A program made the position numbers and the translations under genes. The notes beneath the pieces were generated by a model that worked only from the letters and a program-made list of their open reading frames with translations, was not told the origin of the DNA and made no database searches. Of a DNA stretch of 64,000 nucleotides, positions 15,822 through 23,191 are shown in pieces. The stretch's first letter is position 1. Each line of letters starts with the position of its first letter. The DNA lies in contig RIAY01000013.1 of assembly GCA_003833075.1 (NCBI GenBank), forward strand, positions 21,849 to 85,848, read 5' to 3'. Source of the stretch: Muribaculaceae bacterium Isolate-036 (Harlan). GTDB taxonomy: Bacteria; Bacteroidota; Bacteroidia; Bacteroidales; Muribaculaceae.

Positions 15822-16505
15822 TTAGTAAATTTCTTCTTGGACCTTCTCAATCATATCAGAAATATCATTCGACGATGATATTGCGATCATAACTTTTGAG
15901 ATTGCCTCATAATCTTCTTTTGGATATGCAGACTTCTCATTAAAATCCTCATCACAAAAGAATACATATTCTCCGAATAAATCAAGAGTTCCTGCCCCAT
16001 TAAGGCTTTTGAATTTGTGATATACTTTCCACCCGTTAAAATCCCCAATCTTCAACAAAGCCTCTGCTTCCAAATAGGATTGTCTGCTTTTTATTTTGGA
16101 GAATTGGTTTTGGATTCGGTCTTTTGTCTTATCCAAAAGTCGTTGATTGTTATCTCGTTCTTCTTTTGCCCTGCGGTATTCCCCCTTACTATATGCTGAT
16201 GAATATCCACTCGGAGACCAAATCTCCATAGAACTTTCAGCACTTTCGATTTTATCTGCATACTCCTGTGCTGATTGAAAAAGCTTCAACATATCCAATG
16301 TGAGTTCAATTGCCTCCCTATCCGTTGATAGCGCAACAAAAGAACTATCAACTTTTGTTTGCAGTGGTTCATAACTATCAAAATGATATAAAACACCTTT
16401 AAGATAATTAGCTGCCATTTCTTGTGCCTTTTCTTCTTTGGATTGTCCACAAGAACATAATCCTATAAGGGCAACAAGAGTAATAATCAAGGATTTCGTT
16501 TTCAT
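15822..16505 (-). CDS. Hypothetical lipoprotein of the integrated element
   Basis: A 227-residue lipoprotein with a clear signal and lipobox (ITLVALIGLCSCGQSKEEKA, lipidated Cys near residue 19). Residues about 60-145 are rich in charged and heptad-like positions (YADKIESAESSMEIW, then RRAKEERDNNQRLLDKTKDRIQ) and probably form a helical hairpin or coiled coil. The C-terminus (GWKVYHKFKSLNGAGTLDLFGEYVFF) resembles a small beta domain. First gene of the three-gene cargo operon; a structured sequence lies just upstream. Function unknown. Confidence 0.65.
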   Translation of the reverse strand: MKTKSLIITLVALIGLCSCGQSKEEKAQEMAANYLKGVLYHFDSYEPLQTKVDSSFVALSTDREAIELTLDMLKLFQSAQEYADKIESAESSMEIWSPSGYSSAYSKGEYRRAKEERDNNQRLLDKTKDRIQNQFSKIKSRQSYLEAEALLKIGDFNGWKVYHKFKSLNGAGTLDLFGEYVFFCDEDFNEKSAYPKEDYEAISKVMIAISSSNDISDMIEKVQEEIY

Positions 16506-16575
16506 ATCGCAGGGGTTCGATTGGTTGATGTTGTTCTACTTGCAACTCCTTAAGCAGACTAATTAAAACACAAAG

Positions 16576-16709
16576 CGTGGAACTGCAATGCCACGTCTTA
16601 GAATGGAGGCCCTGAGAAAGCCTGTGAGCAGATGTAACAATAGCAGCCCACGCCATAGCGTGAGAACCACTATACTACTCTTGCTCTGTCGAAGTTTCTC
16701 AGGTTTCCA
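16576..16709. other. Structured intergenic sequence (candidate leader or small RNA)
   Basis: CCTGAGAAA (16611-16619) pairs with TTTCTCAGG (16695-16703), extended by TGGA/TCCA; inside is CACGC-CATA-GCGTG (16649-16662), and beside it CGTGG (16576-16580) pairs with CCACG (16591-16595). On the minus strand the structure is followed by a T-rich stretch and then the lipoprotein start about 70 bp on, so it may be a 5' leader with an attenuator, or a small RNA. The rest of 16506-17237 is AT-rich, with only the repeat pair at 17042. Confidence 0.4.
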
Positions 16710-17041
16710 CTCTCAAGAGATAAGCATAACGCTTCTTATTTTTCAAAATGTCGTGATGGGATTACTCCCAATCAATTGCAAAGTTACGACTTTTTGTGTT
16801 GCGAGTCAATAGGCTGGGCAAAAATAAGTTTGGTTTGGTTCTATATATAGATATATAAACCGAACCAAACCTATAAATATATGCGATGCAAAAGAGAAAT
16901 GCCCACCTAAATTTTTCTTTTCACCAGCCCATATCCCTAAACCAACCTTATCACCGAAAGAAGAAAATCAAGGCAAATAAATAAAGTTAACGACAGCAAA
17001 TTATCTATAATTCGTTTCTATGCGTTTTCGGACAGCTCTCT

Positions 17042-17061
17042 ATTTAGTACGAATTTAGTAC
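17042..17061 (+). repeat. Right paired TTTAGTAC motif (candidate att or arm site)
   Basis: ATTTAGTAC at 17042-17050 and again at 17053-17061, same orientation and 11-bp spacing as the pair at 11983-12002. Confidence 0.5.
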
Positions 17062-17237
17062 ATCTTCATACAATTATATCATTGATAATCAGCATTAATA
17101 TACCTTAAACTAAAATTAAGGTTAGTTTTCACTCCGCTATATTGTATACACGGCTAAAAGACTCTGTCCCTTATAATGCTGCCGATAGATCAACGTGGTT
17201 GTTTTGTCGTTATGTGGTTCGAAAAACATATAACTAA

Positions 17238-18311
17238 TTACTGTAACATCAATTTTATATCGTATTTATAAATATATTCATTATCTCCAAGTGGATTGAA
17301 AGCATATAATACACCGTTTTTGTCGACATACATGGCAGATGCAATGACCGGCAACTTGATTCTTGAACATGGTTTCATGTCCGAATCAAAAATCTGAAGT
17401 TCAGAATGCCCGATATTATCTCGGTAGTCTTTTTCTTTAAGTCCATGATACAAAAAAATCAGCTTGTCACCCCAAAGCTGTACTCCACCATAAGAACGCG
17501 GGATATTGCCTCGCCATCTACTACTCATTGAGTTAATATCATCCAGTTCAGAACCGACACATATAGTTTTCCCTATCGATTGATCATATAAGGAATAGAC
17601 TTTGATCTGATTCAATGTTATGTTTGCTTCCGCTACAAGCGAATCATTTTTAAACGGCAGAACTAAAAATGACAAAATGTTATGATCAATTTCTTCTATT
17701 TTAGGAATTACATTCCCAATGTTTACAGCCTGCCTGTTCCCTTCTGCATGAAGTATGTATCTTTTAAAGCCACCCTCACCATAATCTCTGTATATCATCA
17801 ATGAATCGCCACTTGCCAATGGAATAATATCTTTAACAGATTTGAAATCTTTGGGAAATGAACGATTTTCTATGATTTCTTTCCCCTCCTGTATTGAAGA
17901 AGTAATATTGAGCAAAAACACTTCTTTATCCGGATTATACTTCATACAGGCATAGAGACTGTCATTATGCGTAAAAAAACGCTGTATCGTCGGAGACATG
18001 GCATATTCTCCCGGACCTTGCCCTTGTTTGAACAAATCAAGAATCTTATGTCCGGTTTCCAGCGAATAGAGACCCATATAATATTCTTGATTTGAATTTA
18101 TACCCATCAAAAGGGCATCAACTCCTTTAATGCTTACTACGCCCTCGAAGTCAGATAGAGCCGGTTTATGCTCAGCTAAGGAATATTCATTAGGGAAGGT
18201 TTTAACATATTCAACATCACCGCACTCATCATACGATGGCGTGCTGCCGCAAGCCGCCATCAAGACGACAAGCGACAGCAAATATAGGTAACCAAAAGCT
18301 TTTTCTTTCAT
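17238..18311 (-). CDS. BF3164-type six-bladed beta-propeller lipoprotein
   Basis: A 357-residue lipoprotein (MKEKAFGYLYLLSLVVLMAACGSTPS, lipidated Cys near residue 21). The body shows repeated blade-like strands such as GQGPGEYAMSPTIQRFF, DSLMIYRDYGEGGF and GVLYAFNPLGDNEYIYKY, typical of the TolB-like BF3164 family of Bacteroidales. The start at 18311 overlaps the NVEALA gene stop as ATGA, so it is translated with that gene. Proteins of this family are repeatedly found beside NVEALA peptides, and a role in binding or exporting the peptide at the cell surface is plausible but unproven. Last gene of the four-gene operon. Confidence 0.8.
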   Translation of the reverse strand: MKEKAFGYLYLLSLVVLMAACGSTPSYDECGDVEYVKTFPNEYSLAEHKPALSDFEGVVSIKGVDALLMGINSNQEYYMGLYSLETGHKILDLFKQGQGPGEYAMSPTIQRFFTHNDSLYACMKYNPDKEVFLLNITSSIQEGKEIIENRSFPKDFKSVKDIIPLASGDSLMIYRDYGEGGFKRYILHAEGNRQAVNIGNVIPKIEEIDHNILSFLVLPFKNDSLVAEANITLNQIKVYSLYDQSIGKTICVGSELDDINSMSSRWRGNIPRSYGGVQLWGDKLIFLYHGLKEKDYRDNIGHSELQIFDSDMKPCSRIKLPVIASAMYVDKNGVLYAFNPLGDNEYIYKYDIKLMLQ

Positions 18312-18583
18312 GAGCACCAGTCATGTCTATTAAACAGATCATCCGTTGCATCATCCTTCTCTTCACAAGTAGAGCATATTACTACGCTGGCCCCTTCCTC
18401 ATAATGAGTTGATGTATAACATTTATATCGACTGCCATCTGCATCACTCTCACCACTCACAAGAGCTTCAACATTTGCCATCTGAATATCAGACATTACA
18501 TCTTTCTGATGCGCATTCACTCCAACATAGACACTGATGCCTATTACTGCCGCTATTGCAGCGAAAATAATTGTTTTCTTCAT
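18308..18583 (-). CDS. NVEALA family small exported peptide
   Basis: A 91-residue protein: Lys-rich start, hydrophobic segment (IIFAAIAAVIGISVYVGV, about residues 5-22), then MANVEALVSGE, the defining NVEAL motif at residues 37-41, resembling a leader cleavage signal. The mature tail of about 50 residues is acidic and holds four cysteines (55, 70, 73, 90), two as CSTC, so disulfides are likely. The family is known only as a Bacteroidales small-protein family. It is coupled by ATGA to the propeller lipoprotein downstream and follows a thioredoxin-like lipoprotein that could act on its cysteines (inference). Confidence 0.88.
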   Translation of the reverse strand: MKKTIIFAAIAAVIGISVYVGVNAHQKDVMSDIQMANVEALVSGESDADGSRYKCYTSTHYEEGASVVICSTCEEKDDATDDLFNRHDWCS

Positions 18584-18608
18584 TCGAAAATTTTTTAATG
18601 ATTAAAAT

Positions 18609-19487
18609 TTATTTTATGAATCCTTGGAGAACAAGCCTCTCCGGATTCGGTCTCTCTTTGAACCAGACATCAGCATAGCGGTGGAACTGCTGCGGAACGG
18701 AGTCGGCAACATAACTGATTTCAATATCCGCATATTCTCCGCTTTTCAGTACTTTCCAGTCAACTTTGGTGCTGATACAATGACATGACGGGGTGATCTC
18801 CTGTAATGTCAAATCTGACTTTGTGTCATTATTAAATCTGAAACGTTTGGTTATTGTGTCTCCCTTGCTGACCACGCCTATGCCGCGTACCGGATTCTTA
18901 CAGATCTGTTCTTCATCATCTCCCTGCGTCTTTCCGTCATTGAGGGAATCAAAGATAAGGCGAGCATACAACTCCTTGATCTTTGGATTATACACCGGAT
19001 TCCCCAATGCTACAACTTTATTGTCACCGTCAATAAGGAAAGTTTGATGTTCCAGTTTGGAAGGAAGAGGATTGGCTTTACTGAAATATCCTGCGGAATC
19101 TATTGCAAACGATTGATGAAAGCTATTGTTTTTCACGAGTTTTTCAATCTCCTCCCGCTTGTCGGAACCTACTATCATAAGGAAGTTGACATCAACATCG
19201 GGAGAGGATTTGAAACTGTTGATCACCTTTTCCCAATCCTTGAGTTTCATCCGGCAGTTGGTACATCCGGTGGAATCGACATAAGTGACGATCTTGAAAT
19301 CGGCGGCATCGAAATCGTAATCCACGGGGATGTTACCTACCTGAAATCCAAGTCCCTCTGGTATTACGATTTCCTTGCCAACCCATTCCGCAACAATATC
19401 CTGCTGCTCCTTGTTTGAGCCCGAACAGGAGATCATTGCCAAAAGTGATAACTGCATCATTAAGTTTAAGACAACGTTCTTCCGCAT
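18609..19487 (-). CDS. Lipoprotein with thioredoxin-like and DUF1573 domains
   Basis: A 292-residue lipoprotein (LLAMISCSGSNKEQ). Residues about 45-175 form a thioredoxin-like domain with a CxxC pair in DSTGCTNCRMKLKDW, followed by TFLIDGDNKVVALGNPVYNP. The C-terminal 90 residues are a DUF1573 beta-sandwich (GDTITKRFRFNNDTKSDLTL, TPSCHCIST, VLQGFIK). This arrangement is common in Bacteroidetes beside NVEALA peptides and propeller lipoproteins. A role as an envelope thiol-disulfide enzyme for the Cys-rich peptide is my inference. It lies 25 bp upstream of the NVEALA gene in the same operon. Confidence 0.8.
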   Translation of the reverse strand: MRKNVVLNLMMQLSLLAMISCSGSNKEQQDIVAEWVGKEIVIPEGLGFQVGNIPVDYDFDAADFKIVTYVDSTGCTNCRMKLKDWEKVINSFKSSPDVDVNFLMIVGSDKREEIEKLVKNNSFHQSFAIDSAGYFSKANPLPSKLEHQTFLIDGDNKVVALGNPVYNPKIKELYARLIFDSLNDGKTQGDDEEQICKNPVRGIGVVSKGDTITKRFRFNNDTKSDLTLQEITPSCHCISTKVDWKVLKSGEYADIEISYVADSVPQQFHRYADVWFKERPNPERLVLQGFIK

Positions 19488-19497
19488 AATAGTAAAT

Positions 19498-19884
19498 TCA
19501 GAATGTAGCCGAATATATTCCCGATTCCGTAATTACTGAAACTTTAAAGGATGTTGTTGAATAACTCCCAACATTGATTATATGACCACATGACAATTCG
19601 GCAGTTTCATCTGCTATTACCTCACCGGAAACAGCATCCACGAGCCGAACCTCAGCGACTGTCTCTACTGTGCTATAAACCACAACTTCATTTCCATCAT
19701 AAGTGAAATAGAACTGTGAACGCGATGGTTTATGAGGATAGTTTGGTAGTTCAGGATCAACTTCCTTTTTAAGGAAACCTGTGATAAGTTCAGATGTGGG
19801 ATCAAGATCATCAGCTTTTGCCATGTTATCGTAACAAAGCTGCAATCCCATAATTAGCATAACAACGATTAAGAACCTTTTCAT
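19498..19884 (-). CDS. DUF3244 domain secreted protein
   Basis: A 128-residue protein with a signal peptide (MKRFLIVVMLIMGLQLCYDNMAKA). The mature domain FYFTYDGNEVVVYSTVETVAEV, VDAVSGEVIADETAELSCGHIINVG and SFKVSVITESGIYSATF has the short immunoglobulin-like beta pattern of DUF3244, a Bacteroidales family of unknown function that resembles sortable surface or secretion-tail domains. First gene of the operon, 10 bp before the DUF1573 lipoprotein, with a promoter 30 bp upstream. Confidence 0.8.
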   Translation of the reverse strand: MKRFLIVVMLIMGLQLCYDNMAKADDLDPTSELITGFLKKEVDPELPNYPHKPSRSQFYFTYDGNEVVVYSTVETVAEVRLVDAVSGEVIADETAELSCGHIINVGSYSTTSFKVSVITESGIYSATF

Positions 19885-19913
19885 GATGTTTATTTTATGG
19901 TTAGTTTTTATTG

Positions 19914-19945
19914 CAAATTTAATAGAATTATCACCTATTATCCAA
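19914..19945 (-). promoter_or_regulatory. Promoter of the DUF3244-NVEALA operon
   Basis: TAAATTTG at 19921-19914 (minus) with TTG at 19945-19943, spacing 21 bp, 30 bp before the first ATG. Confidence 0.55.
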
Positions 19946-20063
19946 AAAATAAATCTATCATAGCATAAATATGATACATACTATATAATTGAATATAAGC
20001 TATATATCAAATCTCCTTAAAATAGATTCTATCACAACCAATTTACACATATCACGACACTTG

Positions 20064-20212
20064 GCGGAAGCGAAATCCCCGCTTATCGGTCTGCGCCCGA
20101 TAAAGTAAAAAGTAAAAGGAATAGGTAAAAAATAAGAATTGGCAAGACTCTAACGTGAGCGTCCAGTCGTAGCTGCAGTTGCGAGCAACAGCAGCTGCCG
20201 AACTCAGTTCGG
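20064..20212. other. Run of four hairpins between divergent operons
   Basis: Four dyads in 150 bp: GCGG/CCGC (20064-20082), TATCGG/CCGATA (20084-20102), the long stem AGCTGC-A-GTTGC-GA with its complement (20171-20196), and CCGAAC-TCA-GTTCGG (20198-20212). They occupy the middle of the 409-bp gap between the DUF3244 operon and the TPR regulator. They may be a structured RNA, a repeated intergenic element, or regulator-binding sites. Confidence 0.45.
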
Positions 20213-20262
20213 TAAATCAGGATTTAGAGAATTGGCTTAGAGTAATGTTGAAGAGAATTTTG

Positions 20263-20270
20263 TAATTTTG
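20263..20270 (+). promoter_or_regulatory. -7 box of the TPR regulator gene
   Basis: TAATTTTG at 20263-20270, 23 bp before the ATG at 20294. No TTG at the usual distance, so only the -7 element is supported. Confidence 0.45.
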
Positions 20271-21037
20271 TAGAGGATTTTGATCATAACGGCATGAAGA
20301 TATTATCATACATAGCAGTGTTCATGACATTTTGGGTAGTGAATTGCGGTTGTTCGCGACATGGATCGGAAACAGACAAAGTTCTCAATTCCGCTGACAA
20401 TTTAATGCATGCTTACCCTGATTCTGCGTTGAAAATGTTAAGACAGCTTGAAGGATCCTCGCTGAATGCATCTGATAAAGCTCGTTATGCATTGTTGTTG
20501 ACTAAGACACAAATCAAAAGCAACGAATTCATAGAATCTGATTCTACTATCAAAATTGCGTACGATTATTATGACAATCGTAATGACAGTATGGAAATGC
20601 AATCGAAAACCTACTACGGAGAGATTCAATATTATAATGGAGATTTGGGAAACAGTCTCGTAAACATACGAAAAGCCTATGACATGGCAAACGAGCAAGA
20701 AAATCCGTTTTATGCAGGACTTAATGCCAGAATCATTTCAGCAATTTATGGTAAGATATATGAAAGCACCGAAGAATTGAAGTGGGCAAAAATATCCAAA
20801 CAAAAATTTGAAGAGGCAAATGCCTCAAAGCATGCTGCATGGGCTGATATAACTCTAATAAATTCTCTTATTAGTCTGAACAATCTTAATGCGGCAGACA
20901 GCATATTATTAAATATAGATTCTACTGAATACAATACAGAGCCGGTTTTCAGGCATTCTATACTCAAGGCAAAAGCCGATATCGCAAATGCTGAACACAG
21001 ATATGTTGATTCCATTAAAATCTTAATGGAATTATAT

Positions 21038-21047
21038 AACGATGGAT
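21038..21047 (+). repeat. Left target-site duplication of the IS
   Basis: AACGATGGAT, identical to 22268-22277. It encodes NDG in the host gene on both sides. Confidence 0.85.
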
Positions 21048-22150
21048 TAAGTAGATGACAAAAATTTGAAAACATCGAATTTTGGGGTATAAGTCGGACG
21101 CATAAGTATGGTCGAAATCTCTTCCAATCCATATTTGACAAGCGACTTTGCCTTTCTTCCATGTTTCAGAATCCTTATCGGTTTAATATTTATATCTTTA
21201 TGTTCACCAACGAGATACGCCCATACAAGAGCCATGCAGACCATCGCGACAAGTCTTGCGATGCGGTCCATATCACGCATATGGGTATCCTCGATGTTGA
21301 AGCCGGAAGATTTCATGGCTCTAAAGGCCGTTTCTATCTCCCATCGTTTTTTGTATGTCAAAATCGCCTCCTCGGGCCGATTGAAGCATATGAGAATCTG
21401 CAATTCCGGAACACCATCGGAGTTTTTGATCCGGCTGCCGGCAAGATAGACATACTCACCTTTGTGAAGAAAGAGCGTATGGAAGAATTTCTCCTGACCG
21501 ACCTTCAAATCATTGAACAGCCACCAGGCTCGGATTCTCTCACCGGTGGAAGGCTTGACAATCCAGAAGTTCTGACGTATTCGGATGTAATACCGTATGC
21601 GACGGCTGTTGAGCCATCCTGTCCATTCCTTTCCGATGAACTCGCGGTCTGCCACAAGGCAGTCGATGCAGTCTGCTCCGAAAAGACGGATAAAACGTTC
21701 CATAATTTTCTTGCGTTCTTCCCAGTTGGAGTTGCCACGTTTCGGAAGAAGGCTGAATATCAAAGGGAAGGCAATCCCTTTATAGGTGATGCCTAACATA
21801 AGAATGTTGATATTGAACTCCCCGAACTTCCAGTTGGTCCGGTCCATGCTCAGCACAAGACCGGTCTTGACAGGAAGCAGCGAGAAAATCATACGGGCTA
21901 TGATGTCAAGGTCAAGTACATACTTGGCAAAGAATCTTTGGAGCCGTCTGAGGTTGGAATCCTTGTCTACAGCCGTAGGCATCGCATCAGCCAGTTTGTG
22001 GAGGCTGACAGTCTGCACCACACAGAGTGCATGGAGCAGCAACGCCATGAGTTTTATGCGTGCCAAATTCATACTTTGACCAAAGTGCTCTTGCATAATC
22101 GGGAGGATTTGGTTAACTTTGACCGAGTCCTTGGAATTAGTAGTTTTCAT
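21047..22150 (-). CDS. IS4-family transposase
   Basis: A 367-residue DDE transposase. The catalytic residues are visible: first Asp in LSMDRTNWKFG (about residue 102), second Asp in CLVADREFIG (about 168), and Glu in the Y-R-E-K signature YKKRWEIETAFRAMK (Y, R, E and K spaced 2, 3 and 6 as in IS4 proteins). The gene appears full-length and may be active. Its TAA stop is completed by the first base of the flanking target duplication, so the element ends inside the stop codon. Confidence 0.93.
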   Translation of the reverse strand: MKTTNSKDSVKVNQILPIMQEHFGQSMNLARIKLMALLLHALCVVQTVSLHKLADAMPTAVDKDSNLRRLQRFFAKYVLDLDIIARMIFSLLPVKTGLVLSMDRTNWKFGEFNINILMLGITYKGIAFPLIFSLLPKRGNSNWEERKKIMERFIRLFGADCIDCLVADREFIGKEWTGWLNSRRIRYYIRIRQNFWIVKPSTGERIRAWWLFNDLKVGQEKFFHTLFLHKGEYVYLAGSRIKNSDGVPELQILICFNRPEEAILTYKKRWEIETAFRAMKSSGFNIEDTHMRDMDRIARLVAMVCMALVWAYLVGEHKDINIKPIRILKHGRKAKSLVKYGLEEISTILMRPTYTPKFDVFKFLSST

Positions 22151-22267
22151 GTGAAAAAGAGGTCTAACTTTTCCTTTAAATTACTAAATTTCAAGGACTT
22201 TTACAAATTTAATCGCCTAAAGATTAGATGTTTAACAGCATAAATTCAATTTTTGTCATCTACTGAA
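21048..22267 (-). mobile_element. IS4-family insertion sequence, 1220 bp
   Basis: Bounded by perfect 10-bp direct repeats AACGATGGAT. The ends are inverted repeats sharing AGTAGATGACAAAAATT: the left end begins TAAGTAGATGAC and the right end, read inward, begins TTCAGTAGATGAC. It carries a single transposase gene filling almost the whole element. A 10-bp duplication fits the IS4 family. Perfect duplications and intact host halves suggest a recent insertion. Confidence 0.9.
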
Positions 22268-22277
22268 AACGATGGAT
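22268..22277 (+). repeat. Right target-site duplication of the IS
   Basis: AACGATGGAT, identical to 21038-21047; the host reading frame resumes through it (N D G Y K F). Confidence 0.85.
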
Positions 22278-23191
22278 ATAAATTTAAGTCTTTGAATTGG
22301 TGTAAACTCTCTGACAATTATTATAGAAATGGCGAGATAACGAAATCACAGGCAGCTTTGGATTCCGCAAAAAGAATAATATCTACTCATCAGGAAAATT
22401 TGTATTGTAAATACATGGAGTCACTATTACTGGCACAACATGGTAACTACAGGGTGGCAGCATCCAAAGCGATTGAATATGGAGAAAAACTTGAAAACGA
22501 AATTGACAACCAAATCAACAGCGAGGCTATAAGTCTGCTTGAGGAATATCTTACAAAAGATGCAGAGAATGCGCAGGAAAGGGCTACGACTCTAAAATTC
22601 AGAGCTACTGCTTCTATTATAATACTGGCATTGATAATCATAATTGCCATTGGGCTGATTATTACCCTTCGCCTGAAGAATCAGCGGGATAAAGCTGAGG
22701 CAGAATCCCTGAGGGCAAACCTAAAAGAATTAGGAAGGGAATTGGAAACAATCAGAAATAACCGCTCCGAGAGCAAGGATAACACAATCAATTACATCCT
22801 CAGCCTTGATGCCATCTATGAAAAAGGTTTCAAGTATCTCACCTCAAAACAAATTATAAATAAGTTGCCTACCGATGTGCGAGAGGTTCTTGAAGCCATA
22901 AGAAACGATGAGAACATCGACATTTTAAATAAATGCATTGATTCCATATGCGAGGAATGGATAATTAAATTCACCAAGACTTTCACCAGTCTGGAACAAT
23001 TCCAGTATCAACTGGCGAAATATCTACACCTGAATATCTCACCTCAGATGATAGCCATGTTGATGAAACGTAACACATTGGATGCCGTTTACAATCTAAA
23101 GAGCAGACTTAAGAAACGTCTGAAAGCCGACAATCCCGAAGCTGCAGAGCATTATATCCGCGAAATCTTTAGTAAACGCGAAATCAAAAAC

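Larger units (their letters stand above)
11983..17061. mobile_element. Small integrated element carrying a tyrosine recombinase (limits approximate)
   Basis: A roughly 5.1-kb accessory block. It begins with a paired TTTAGTAC motif ahead of an integrase gene and ends with a second pair of the same motif, in the same orientation and with the same 11-bp spacing. Between lie one integrase, over 1 kb of non-coding DNA full of inverted and direct repeats, and three minus-strand genes of no recognised housekeeping role. A TTTCTATGC word also occurs upstream of both pairs (near 11946 and 17012). No relaxase, replication initiator or transposase is present, so it may be a non-autonomous or degraded element. 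The true recombination point inside or outside the repeats is not visible. Confidence 0.5.
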
